Position numbers and translations under genes: made by a program. Positions 9,349 to 20,297 of a DNA stretch of 64,000 nt are shown here, one piece after another. Every line of letters starts with the position of its first letter. Position 1 is the first letter of the stretch. The notes beneath the pieces are model-generated. The model had not been told where the DNA came from. It was given only the letters and a program-made list of their open reading frames with translations, and did not search any database. The DNA lies in contig CP036434.1 of NCBI GenBank assembly GCA_007751475.1, positions 3,539,524-3,603,523 on the forward strand. Reading direction: 5' to 3'. This stretch comes from Saltatorellus ferox. Lineage in GTDB: Bacteria > Planctomycetota > UBA1135 > GCA-002686595.

Positions 9349-9640
9349 GACTGCCTGCCGTTCGCGCGAAGCGCCGAACGCGTGGGCTCAGGTTTCCCGC
9401 TGACGGCTTGTGTGTTAACCGCTCGAGCGCTCGCCCGCATGGGCGAGCTGGGCGGGTCTGAGGTCTCAGGTCTCAGATCTGAGATCTGAGGTCTGAGGTC
9501 TCAGGTCTCAGGTCTGACAGGCAGGTCCGACATCTGCCCAGCTCGCCCATGCGGGCGAGCGCTCCAGCGGGCAGCACCGAAGTCTTCAGCGGGAGGTCTC
9601 AGCCCACGCGTTCGGCGCTTCGCGCGAACGGCAGGCAGTC
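9349..9640. repeat. Inverted pair IR1 of the 100-bp module
   Basis: The 40-bp element lies at 9349-9388 (plus) and 9601-9640 (minus). The hairpin GCTCGCCC-GCAT-GGGCGAGC lies at 9429-9448 and, inverted, at 9541-9560. Both pairs have the same centre (9494.5), so these are two colinear 100-bp arms around a 92-bp spacer. The linkers between the two elements are related but diverged. The spacer is a run of GAGGTCT and CAGGTCT-like 7/8-mers and includes the 12-bp palindrome CTCAGATCTGAG at 9472-9483. Confidence 0.9.
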
Positions 9641-9965
9641 TGTGTCGGGAGGTCTGTGTCGGGAGACCTGCTGGGGCAGCGGTTGGCGGGAGGTCTGCTG
9701 CCAAGGCAAGTGGAGCCAGGCCGCGCGATCGCTGTGGCAGCGAAATGCCGGGCCGTCCTATCGTGTGACAGCCGCGCAGTATCTCTGGCATTTCGCCTGA
9801 CGGCGAAATAGCGGTTGCACCGCTGTGCGCTCGCCGCGCAGGCGTCCTCGCCGGACGGGCGCGCTCGCCGCAAGGCGTCCTCGCCGGACGGGCCGCGAGG
9901 GCGAGCCTCGCGCGGGCCTCGCGCTGACGCGCGAGAGCCCGGGCGTCCTGCGGACGCGGGGGACG
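9532..9965 (+). repeat. Direct repeat copy 1 (about 430 bp)
   Basis: This block is repeated at 10192-10611 with only scattered base changes and small indels. It contains the right arm of IR1, a tract with repeated GGGAGGTCTG, the double hairpin, and four 17-nt units. The duplication of a whole composite unit indicates recent recombination or amplification. Confidence 0.88.
9790..9891 (+). repeat. Double hairpin plus four 17-nt hairpin units (copy 2)
   Basis: Double hairpin at 9790-9824 followed by 17-nt units at 9825, 9842, 9859 and 9875. Stems are GCGC/GCGC, GTCC/GGAC, a damaged third unit one base short (GCGC/GCAA), and GTCC/GGAC, all with the loop TCGCC. Confidence 0.85.
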
Positions 9966-10050
9966 GTTGGTGAGCTTCGTTTCAGCGATTGTCCGTCGCG
10001 GCATTGGCTGCATTGGGTGGAGTTCAGACCGTTGACGTTCTCCCGCCACA

Positions 10051-10300
10051 GACTGCCTGCCGTTCGCGCGAAGCGCCGAACGCGTGGGCTCAGACCTCCC
10101 GCTACCGAGTTCGGTGCTGGCCGCTGGAGCGCTCGCCCGCATGGGCGAGCTGGGTGGATCTCGGATCTCGGGTCTCAGCGGCAAGCCAGAAATCTGCCCA
10201 GCTCGCCCATGCGGGCGAGCGCTCCTGCGGGCAGCACCGAAGTCTTCAGCGGGAGGTCTCAGCCCACGCGTTCGGCGCTTCGCGCGAACGGCAGGCAGTC
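10051..10300. repeat. Inverted pair IR2 of the 100-bp module
   Basis: Second head-to-head pair: 40-bp elements at 10051-10090 (plus) and 10261-10300 (minus); 20-bp hairpins at 10131-10150 and 10201-10220. Both have the centre 10175.5, so the arms are again exactly 100 bp, here around a 50-bp spacer. IR1 and IR2 therefore keep arm length while the spacer differs. Confidence 0.9.
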
Positions 10301-10611
10301 TGTGTCGGGAGGTCTATGTCGGGAAACCTGCTGGGGCAGCGGTCGGCGGGAGGTCTGCTGCCAAGGCAAGTGGAGCCGGGCCGCCCTATCGCTGTGACAG
10401 CGCGCAGTATCTCTGGCATTTCGCCTGACGGCGAAATAGCGGTTGCACCGCTGTGCGCTCGCCGCGCAGGCGTCCTCGCCGGACGGGCGCGCTCGCCGCG
10501 CGGGCGTGCTCGCCGCACGGGCGTCCTCGCCGGACAGGCCGCGAGGGCGAGCCTCGCGCGGGCCTCGCGCTGACGCGCGAGAGCCCGGGCGTCCTGCGGA
10601 CGCGGGGGACG
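10192..10611 (+). repeat. Direct repeat copy 2 (about 420 bp)
   Basis: Near-identical to 9532-9965. It differs by single bases, a small deletion before the double hairpin and one extra 17-nt unit. Confidence 0.88.
10418..10537 (+). repeat. Double hairpin plus five 17-nt hairpin units (copy 3)
   Basis: Double hairpin at 10418-10452, then 17-nt units at 10453, 10470, 10487, 10504 and 10521. Stems are GCGC/GCGC, GTCC/GGAC, GCGC/GCGC, GTGC/GCAC and GTCC/GGAC, always around TCGCC. Confidence 0.87.
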
Positions 10612-10659
10612 ACTGGGTCGGGACGACTGGGTCGGGACGACTGGGTCGGGACGACTGGG
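10610..10659 (+). repeat. 14-bp tandem repeat, 3.6 copies
   Basis: The unit CGACTGGGTCGGGA is repeated exactly three times at 10610-10651, followed by a partial copy. It ends 27 bases before the xerD stop codon and forms the right edge of the repeat region. Confidence 0.9.
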
Positions 10660-10686
10660 CTGAACCAAGCCGCTTGGCGAACCCAC

Positions 10687-11715
10687 CTAACCCCTCGGAT
10701 GATGCATCCGGTGAACCGTCTGCACATGCTCTACATCAAGGTGGGTGTAGATCTCGGTGGTACGGATCGAGGCGTGCCCCAGCATTTCCTGAACCGCCCG
10801 GAGGTCCGCCCCGCCCGCCAGGAGATGCGTCGCGAAGGAATGCCTCAGGTCATGGGGCGAGATGGACTCTGGCAACCCCGCCAGGCGGGCGGCCTCCTTG
10901 ACACGGCGCCAACCGCTGGACCGATCCAGGGGGCGGCCGCTGCGGGAGAGGAACACCGAGGAACTCGCCATCCCGGCCCCCGCCGCCTTTCGCTGTCGCA
11001 CGACAGTCAGGCGGCCGTTCTCCAGCCAGCGTTCGAGCGCGGCGCGGGCGCGGCGGCCCAGGGGGACGACGCGCATCTTGTCGCCCTTGCCATGGAGCCT
11101 GAGGGAAGAGAGGTCCGGGGGTAGATCGTTCGTGGTGAGGCCAAGGGCCTCCGAGATGCGGGCACCGGCTGCGTAGAGGACCTCGAGGAGGGCCGTGTCA
11201 CGCTCCGCGCGCCAGTCGGGCGGCTGGCCATCGACGAGAAAAACACCGAGGAGGCGCTCGACGTCCTCCGGGCTGAGCGTGGCCGGCAGGAGACGCTTCA
11301 GCTTCGGCGTGGGGATGCGGGCGGTGGGGTCCTTCTTGAGGCCCGACTCCAGGATGAGGAACCGGACGAGCATCCGTAAGGCGACGAGGCCGCGGGCGAC
11401 CGACGTCTCGGCCGCGCCACCCGTGCGGCGATGGCCGAGCCACTCGATGATGCGATCCTCATCGAGGTCGCTCCAGTCGATCACGCCGCGCTCGCCCAGC
11501 CAGCGACCCAGGCCCTCGAGGTCCGTCCGGTAGGCAGCGAGCGTATTGCGGGCGAGACCCGCCTCGACTCGCATCGCGTCCAGGAAGTCCAGAATCGATC
11601 CGGCGAGGCCCGGTGGAAGCGGCGGAGGGCTTGGCGACTTCCTCACGGGCTGGAAGGCCGGTGGGTTCGCCCTTCGGATTCGCGCGCCGTTCCTGGGAGT
11701 CTCCTGGTTGCTCAC
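10687..11715 (-). CDS. xerD: Site-specific tyrosine recombinase XerD
   Basis: Cytoplasmic recombinase that resolves chromosome dimers at dif together with XerC. An N-terminal SAM-like DNA-binding domain (FLDAMRVEAGLARNTLAAYR) is followed by the catalytic domain with all six expected residues: Arg in GARISEALGL, Lys in HGKGDKMR, HDLRHSFATHLL, His in MLGHASI and Tyr in TEIYTH. The C-terminus HVQTVHRMHHPRG closely follows the XerD C-terminal pattern, which favours the housekeeping XerD over a phage or integron integrase. The start is uncertain: GTG at 11715 is used; the frame stays open to 11751, and GTG at 11646 would give 319 residues, nearer the usual 300. Its 3' end borders the repeat mosaic. 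Confidence 0.88.
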   Translation of the reverse strand: MSNQETPRNGARIRRANPPAFQPVRKSPSPPPLPPGLAGSILDFLDAMRVEAGLARNTLAAYRTDLEGLGRWLGERGVIDWSDLDEDRIIEWLGHRRTGGAAETSVARGLVALRMLVRFLILESGLKKDPTARIPTPKLKRLLPATLSPEDVERLLGVFLVDGQPPDWRAERDTALLEVLYAAGARISEALGLTTNDLPPDLSSLRLHGKGDKMRVVPLGRRARAALERWLENGRLTVVRQRKAAGAGMASSSVFLSRSGRPLDRSSGWRRVKEAARLAGLPESISPHDLRHSFATHLLAGGADLRAVQEMLGHASIRTTEIYTHLDVEHVQTVHRMHHPRG

Positions 11716-11819
11716 CCCGGTACGATGGCTCCCCGCAGGGCCCCAGCGCAAGATTCGCGGCAGTCATCTCCGGGAAAGCCGCGCCGGGTCGCATTCACTA
11801 CCGATACGCTGTCAGGAAT

Positions 11820-12521
11820 ATGACTGGCGTAACCGAAGCGAGCGGCGAGACCATCGCCGTGCAGCGCACACCCCCCGCGTCCGATCTGCGTGGGGCCGAA
11901 CCCGCTCTGGAGCGTCCCGGAATGGGGCGCCACCTGGCACTCTTCGCCGTCGTGATCGCGCTGATCGGCCTGGATCTCTGGTCGAAATCCGCCGTCTTCA
12001 GCTGGCTGGAAGCCCCGGACGCAGGTCAGCAGGTGGGCTATTCCGAGCGCGGCCACGTCCGATACCAGATCATCGATGGCTGGGAAGGGCTCGGGTTCAT
12101 GCTGAATCTGAACTACGGCGCCGCCTTCGGGAAGGCAGCGGGTGCGCCCTGGCTCCTCGTCGGCGGGCGCTGCCTCGCGGCGCTCTTTCTGACCTGGCTG
12201 ATCGTCCGGACACCGAAAGGCCAGAAGGTCTACTTGAGCGCCCTCGTGCTGATCCTTTCCGGCGCCCTCGGTAACCTGTACGACAACTTCTTCTACGTTC
12301 CTGACCCGACCTTTCCCGGGGTCATCCCGGACCGGAAGTTCGGTCCCGTCCGCGACTTCATCGACGTCTACTTCTACGGCTGGGACTGGCACTTCCCGAC
12401 CTTCAACGTCGCGGACTCCTGCATCACCGTGGGAGCCGTGCTCCTGCTGCTCTCCGGTTTCTTCGGGGCCAAGGCGCCCGTGAAGGAACCGGCGACGGAA
12501 GCTTCGCCTCCGACCGCCTGA
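11820..12521 (+). CDS. lspA: Lipoprotein signal peptidase (signal peptidase II)
   Basis: Inner-membrane aspartyl protease that removes signal peptides from prolipoproteins. Family motifs are present in order: NYGAAFG, GALGNLYDN with the first catalytic Asp, VRDFIDVYF, and FNVADSCITVG with the second catalytic Asp. Hydrophobic helices lie around residues 37-52, 115-130, 140-155 and 205-220. With the ATG at 11820 the protein has 233 residues, including about 34 non-conserved residues; an ATG at 11922 (MGRHLALFAVV) would give the compact form. The many lipoproteins in this window are its expected substrates. It is divergent from xerD. Confidence 0.93.
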   Translation: MTGVTEASGETIAVQRTPPASDLRGAEPALERPGMGRHLALFAVVIALIGLDLWSKSAVFSWLEAPDAGQQVGYSERGHVRYQIIDGWEGLGFMLNLNYGAAFGKAAGAPWLLVGGRCLAALFLTWLIVRTPKGQKVYLSALVLILSGALGNLYDNFFYVPDPTFPGVIPDRKFGPVRDFIDVYFYGWDWHFPTFNVADSCITVGAVLLLLSGFFGAKAPVKEPATEASPPTA

Positions 12522-12638
12522 ACAGGCCCTCGCTTGGGCTAGCCAGGCTCCCCCCGCATTTGAATGCGGCCGTGGGCCGCTCTATCTTTCCTTACTTCGT
12601 TTCCCTCCCATACCCGGCCCCGCTCCCCGTCCCGTCCG

Positions 12639-13535
12639 ATGAAGCTGGCACAGCTGACTCCGGCCCATGTCCGACAAGCCGTCGCGATCTATGTGGATCA
12701 CGCGTGGCCGGAAGGCGTCGTCGGGGCGCCGCAGGCGAAGCTCGAAGAGCTGGGGAGCCGCAGCACGCTACGGGAGATGCGCGGGGTCTTCGTCGAGACC
12801 TCCAGCGAGGGCGGGGCCGACGGTGAGCGCGGCTGTCGACGCTTCGCGCTCAGGCTCGGCAACCGCCGGTACCCGTGGATGAAGTTCGTGATCCAGGAGT
12901 ACCTCGTGGCGGGCGAGTTCTTCTTCTCGGTCGACACCCACGACGACCTCCGGGTCGACCCGGACAGCCCCGACTACCTACCCTGGTGCGATCTCCAGCG
13001 CTTCAACCGGGACCTCAAGCGCGAGATCGAGGCCGACTGGGCCGAGACCGATCTCCCGACCCACGGGGATCTCCGGGCGCTTTGCGAGGGAATCGCACGC
13101 GTCGGGGAGGTCGGAGGGGCCGCTTCGAGCCCCCTGAGCGAGGGGCTGCGAGGGAAGCGCCTTCTGGTGGTCGACGACGACGAGGACGTGGCCTTCGGCG
13201 CGGCCGCCGTCCTCACTGCACGCGGGTACCAGGTCGAAACGGCTTTCGACGGGCGCCAGGTACTGGATCGGATGGCGCTGGACCCGCTCCCGGACCTCGT
13301 CGTCCTGGACTTCGCCATGCCGGAGTTCGACGGTGAGGAGGTCATGCGCCGCCTCAGAGCCGATCCGAGGACCGAGAACGTGCCCCTCCTGCTGGCCACG
13401 GCGAGCGATATCGATCTCTCGACGATCCAGCGCGCCAGCGGGCTTCTGCGCAAGCCCTACCCCCGGAGCGTGCTTTACGGGATGATCGATCGGCTCCTGA
13501 ACGATGTCCCCACGGGTGGGCCCGACCCCGGCTGA
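12639..13535 (+). CDS. Response regulator with unrecognised N-terminal domain
   Basis: The C-terminal 120 residues are a receiver domain: acidic pocket VVDDDED, phospho-acceptor Asp in VVLDFAMPEFDG, Thr/Ser site LLLATASD and Lys in LLRKPYP. It therefore accepts phosphate from a histidine kinase. The N-terminal 165 residues (MKLAQLTPAHVRQAVAIYVD onward, with the segment GNRRYPWMKFVIQEYLVAGEFFFSVDTHDDLR) match no family I recognise and carry no obvious DNA-binding helix-turn-helix. The receiver placed last is an uncommon order. The ATG at 12639 was chosen because the open frame upstream has no conserved look. It is followed at once by a terminator. Confidence 0.85.
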   Translation: MKLAQLTPAHVRQAVAIYVDHAWPEGVVGAPQAKLEELGSRSTLREMRGVFVETSSEGGADGERGCRRFALRLGNRRYPWMKFVIQEYLVAGEFFFSVDTHDDLRVDPDSPDYLPWCDLQRFNRDLKREIEADWAETDLPTHGDLRALCEGIARVGEVGGAASSPLSEGLRGKRLLVVDDDEDVAFGAAAVLTARGYQVETAFDGRQVLDRMALDPLPDLVVLDFAMPEFDGEEVMRRLRADPRTENVPLLLATASDIDLSTIQRASGLLRKPYPRSVLYGMIDRLLNDVPTGGPDPG

Positions 13536-13557
13536 GCGGCCCCCTGGGGCTTTTTTT
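13536..13557 (+). terminator. Intrinsic terminator after the response regulator
   Basis: GCCCC, two-base loop, GGGGC, followed by seven T residues, starting right after the TGA. This is a convincing, if short, rho-independent terminator, and it separates the regulator from secA. Confidence 0.75.
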
Positions 13558-13687
13558 GCCCTTTCCCGCACGCTCATTCGATGTCTCCCTTGGCATCCGG
13601 ATGAGTGGGGCCGATACTTCTCGCGCTCGCTTGGGTCCGTGGACGCCCCATTCCCGGCGCCAACCGGGGCCCAGCGGCGCACATGCC

Positions 13688-17374
<3,687 letters not shown>

Positions 17375-17382
17375 CGACCCAG

Positions 17383-18720
17383 GTGGCTGTCCCCGATCCG
17401 ATCACGTCGTCGCCGCCCATCGGGCTGCGACGACGTGCTCTTCAGGTCTTCTACGATGGCTCGATCGGCCTGATCTGGGTCCTGGCGCTGCCGTTGTTTC
17501 TGATCTGCGGCCTCTTCAAGCCGAGAATGGCACGCAAGGCTCTTTCGCTTTCGACCTGGGGTCTGGTGAAGCTTCCGCCATCCGCGCCCGAGCGTCAGCG
17601 CGTGCTCGTCCATGGCGTCTCGGTGGGGGAGATCAAGGCGTCCCAGTCGCTGGTCGCGGCGCTCGGGGAGCGCTACGAGGTCGTCATCAGCGCCTTTAGC
17701 GATACGGGCCTGCAGGTCGCGCGGCAGCTCTACCCGGAGCTCGTGATCGTCCGCTATCCCTTCGACTTCTTTCCGCTCGTTCAGCGCTTCTGGCGACTGG
17801 TTCGCCCCGACTTCGTTCTCTTGATGGAGCTGGAGGCGTGGCCTTGCTTCCTGCGCGCCGCCAATCGGCGCGGCGCTCCGGTCGCGGTCGTGAGCGGCCG
17901 GATCACGCCGGAGTCCTTCCGGCGCTACCGCATGTTCGGCCAGGTCCCCGAGTTCGAGCGAATCTCGCTCTTCGCCGCGCAGGATCAGGCGTACGGCGCC
18001 CGATTCGGCGCTCTGGCGGGGTCTTCGGATCGAGTGATGGTGACCGGCAACGTCAAGGCGGACGGGCTCCGGACGACCGATGACGATGATCCCGCGCTGG
18101 AGGCTCTCCGCGCGGCTGCCGGGTCTCCGGAGTTCGTCATCCTGGCCGGCAGCACCCACGAGCCGGAGGAGGTGTACTTCGTGAGGGCGGCCCTCGCGGT
18201 CGCGCCGCCCCACGCGAAGCTGATCGTCGTCCCCCGACACCCGGAACGCTCCGAGGGAGTGGCGCAGGCGATCGGTGAACTCCTGCCTGCGGGCGGAACG
18301 GTGGAGAGGCTGTCGCTGCTGCGCTCCACCGGCGCCCGCGGAAGCGCGGACGCGGTGCTCGTGGTGGACACGATCGGGGAGCTGGAGCGCCTGTATGGCC
18401 TGGCAGACATCGTGTTCATCGGCGGGAGCCTGATTCCCCACGGCGGGCAGAACATGATGGAACCGGCGGCGCAGGGCTGTCCGGTGGTCTACGGGCCCCA
18501 TATCCAGAACTTCTTGAACGAGACGGCCATGCTGGAGAGGGCGGGGGCGGCCCGACGCGTGGCCGATCCTGAGGAACTCGAGGTCGTGCTGGCCGATCTT
18601 CTGGCTCGGCCGGACCTGCGCCTCAAAATGGGCGAAGCAGGCCGCAAAGCCGTGATCGCAGAGCGCGGTGCCACGAAAGCGACACTTGAAGCCCTGCGAG
18701 ACCGTTGCGGGCTGGCTTGA
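17383..18720 (+). CDS. waaA: 3-deoxy-D-manno-octulosonic acid (KDO) transferase
   Basis: Inner-membrane glycosyltransferase that adds KDO to lipid IVA in lipopolysaccharide synthesis. Evidence: an N-terminal membrane segment (IGLIWVLALPLFLICGLF), then the WaaA landmarks HGVSVGEIKAS, MELEAWP, VSGRITPESFRRYR, TGNVKADG and, in the second Rossmann domain, FIGGSLIPHGGQNMMEPAAQG. Length (about 445) is close to the family's 420-430. It follows secA closely. GTG at 17383 is used; another GTG at 17359 would overlap the secA end by 16 bases. Its presence argues for an outer membrane with lipid A. Confidence 0.92.
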   Translation: MAVPDPITSSPPIGLRRRALQVFYDGSIGLIWVLALPLFLICGLFKPRMARKALSLSTWGLVKLPPSAPERQRVLVHGVSVGEIKASQSLVAALGERYEVVISAFSDTGLQVARQLYPELVIVRYPFDFFPLVQRFWRLVRPDFVLLMELEAWPCFLRAANRRGAPVAVVSGRITPESFRRYRMFGQVPEFERISLFAAQDQAYGARFGALAGSSDRVMVTGNVKADGLRTTDDDDPALEALRAAAGSPEFVILAGSTHEPEEVYFVRAALAVAPPHAKLIVVPRHPERSEGVAQAIGELLPAGGTVERLSLLRSTGARGSADAVLVVDTIGELERLYGLADIVFIGGSLIPHGGQNMMEPAAQGCPVVYGPHIQNFLNETAMLERAGAARRVADPEELEVVLADLLARPDLRLKMGEAGRKAVIAERGATKATLEALRDRCGLA

Positions 18721-18812
18721 GGCACCTCGCTCCGCGTATCATCCCCGGGCCAGCGGCTGCCCATCGGCTCCCTGCTCTCCCATTCCAGTCTCGCCCCTCT
18801 CCCCGCCGTCCT

Positions 18813-18842
18813 GGCCGGACCCCCCTGTCGGGGTTTTTTGGC
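18813..18842 (+). terminator. Probable intrinsic terminator after waaA
   Basis: CCCC, loop TGTC, GGGG followed by six T residues (18834-18839), with outer GGCC/GGCC able to extend the stem. The inner stem is short but GC-only. Confidence 0.55.
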
Positions 18843-18946
18843 CTGGCCCCTACGGGGTCCCCAACGGGGTCCCCATCGGGGGGCTCCCGCATCGATAGTC
18901 CCAAAGAAGGAGCGCGTTCGCCCCTACAAGGCACGCGTAAGCATTT
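18843..18946 (+). promoter_or_regulatory. Leader of metK with structured elements; possible riboswitch
   Basis: Two tandem 12-mers ACGGGGTCCCCA at 18852-18875 are each self-complementary (GGGG-T-CCCC). A good Shine-Dalgarno AAGGAG lies at 18906-18911 but is about 35 bases from the ATG, too far to serve it directly. Between them CGCGT and ACGCG can pair around a 15-base loop TCGCCCCTACAAGGC. metK is a classic SAM-riboswitch target, and the compact stem with a CCCC-bearing loop next to the start is compatible with a pseudoknot-type element, but no known SAM riboswitch consensus was matched. Confidence 0.3.
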
Positions 18947-20134
18947 ATGGCCCGTTCACTCTTCACATCCGAGTCCGTGTCCATGGGGCACCCCGATAAG
19001 GTGGCGGACCAGGTCTCCGATGCCATCCTCGACGCGCTCCTTGCCCAGGACCCGAACAGTCGCGTGGCCTGCGAGACGATGGTCACGACCGGCGTTTGCA
19101 TCGTGGCCGGCGAGATCACGACCAAGGCGACGGTGAACTACCAGGACATCGCCCGCGAAACCCTTCGCGAGATCGGATACACCAACGACGCGTTCGGGAT
19201 CAACGCCGACACGTGCGCGGTCATGGTGACCCTCGACAAGCAGTCGCCCGACATCGCCCAGGGCGTGGACGACGACAAGGGCCTCCACGTCGAGCAGGGT
19301 GCAGGCGACCAGGGGCTGATGTTCGGCTACGCGTGCGACGAAACGGAGGAGCTCATGCCGCTCCCGATCCACCTTTCGCACCGCCTCGTCGAGAAGCTCG
19401 CGGAGCTTCGCCAGAACGGGAAGATGAGCTGGCTTCGCCCAGACAGCAAGAGCCAGGTCACGGTCGAGTACGAAGGCGACAAGCCCGTTCGCGTTCACAC
19501 CGTCGTCATCTCGACCCAGCACGACCCCGAGGTCAACGGGCACTCGGAAGAGACCGCCATCCTCGCCGAGATCAAGAAGCAGGTCATCGAGCACATCATC
19601 AAGGCCGTCATTCCGGCGGAGATGCTCGACGCCGAGACGATCTATCACGTGAACCCCACCGGCAAGTTCGTCATCGGCGGTCCCCACGGCGACTGCGGCC
19701 TCACCGGTCGCAAGATCATCGTCGACACCTACGGCGGCATGGGCCGTCACGGCGGGGGCGCGTTCAGCGGCAAGGATCCGTCCAAGGTGGACCGTTCGGC
19801 CGCGTACGCCGCGCGCTGGGTCGCCAAGAACGTCGTGGCCGCCGGCCTCGCCACGCGCTGCGAAGTTCAGCTCTCCTACGCCATCGGTGTCGCCAAGCCG
19901 CTGTCGGTCCGCGTCGACACCTTCGGCACCAACACGGCACCCGAGGAGGCGATCGGTTCCGCCGTAGAGAAGGTCTTCGACCTGACCCCGCGCGGCATCA
20001 TCACGGCCCTCGGCCTCAAGGCGCCGATCTTCCGCCAGACCGCCGCCCACGGCCACTTCGGTCGTAAGGGATTCCCGTGGGAGGAGACCAGCAAGGTCGA
20101 CGCTCTCAAAGAAGCCGTCTCCGCGGCCGTCTGA
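18947..20134 (+). CDS. metK: S-adenosylmethionine synthase
   Basis: Cytoplasmic enzyme making S-adenosylmethionine from methionine and ATP. The 395-residue protein has the family motifs [36 protein letters not shown] (ATP binding) and the glycine-rich [19 protein letters not shown], all at the expected spacing and with the usual length of about 385-400. Starts at ATG 18947. No terminator is evident downstream. The product supplies methyl groups for, among others, the methyltransferase at 60594-61454. Confidence 0.98.
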   Translation: MARSLFTSESVSMGHPDKVADQVSDAILDALLAQDPNSRVACETMVTTGVCIVAGEITTKATVNYQDIARETLREIGYTNDAFGINADTCAVMVTLDKQSPDIAQGVDDDKGLHVEQGAGDQGLMFGYACDETEELMPLPIHLSHRLVEKLAELRQNGKMSWLRPDSKSQVTVEYEGDKPVRVHTVVISTQHDPEVNGHSEETAILAEIKKQVIEHIIKAVIPAEMLDAETIYHVNPTGKFVIGGPHGDCGLTGRKIIVDTYGGMGRHGGGAFSGKDPSKVDRSAAYAARWVAKNVVAAGLATRCEVQLSYAIGVAKPLSVRVDTFGTNTAPEEAIGSAVEKVFDLTPRGIITALGLKAPIFRQTAAHGHFGRKGFPWEETSKVDALKEAVSAAV

Positions 20135-20297
20135 AAAGCCGGGCCCGGAAGGTCCGTGGTGGGGCTCTCGCCATGGATACGTTCGGGCGATTTCGGGCAC
20201 CTCGGGCACGCGTATTGCGTGACCGAGGCGCCGGATCGAGATAGAGCCGGGGCCCCAGCCTAACCATCGACCCCACGTGTCAGGACTCTTATCAGAG

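Larger units (their letters stand above)
8941..10660. repeat. Non-coding mosaic of inverted, direct and tandem repeats between two convergent genes
   Basis: About 1.8 kb between the stop of the gene at 7468-8865 and the stop of xerD has no credible protein. Both flanking genes point into it. It is built from a few modules used repeatedly in both orientations: a GC-rich module A containing 17-nt hairpin units and a double hairpin (minus orientation near 8941-9175, plus orientation near 9758-9965 and 10383-10611); and a 100-bp module (a 40-bp element, a 40-bp linker, then a 20-bp hairpin) present four times as two head-to-head pairs, plus one truncated copy. Open frames that cross it exist on both strands but only because stop codons are rare in such GC-rich repeats. 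It resembles a BIME/REP-like mosaic or a structured RNA locus; which is not decidable from sequence. Confidence 0.85.

Noticed and set aside
9230..10300. Integron attC cassette array next to an integrase
   Set aside because: The recombinase has the XerD C-terminus and no IntI-specific insert, and no cassette genes lie between the repeats.
9019..10537. CRISPR array
   Set aside because: Units are contiguous 17-mers without unique spacers, and no cas gene is present.
8185..10901. Several open frames of 90-330 codons on both strands across the repeat region
   Set aside because: They overlap each other in all frames, consist of Arg/Ala/Gly-rich repeats and vanish at repeat borders; stop codons are simply rare in this GC-rich repeated DNA.
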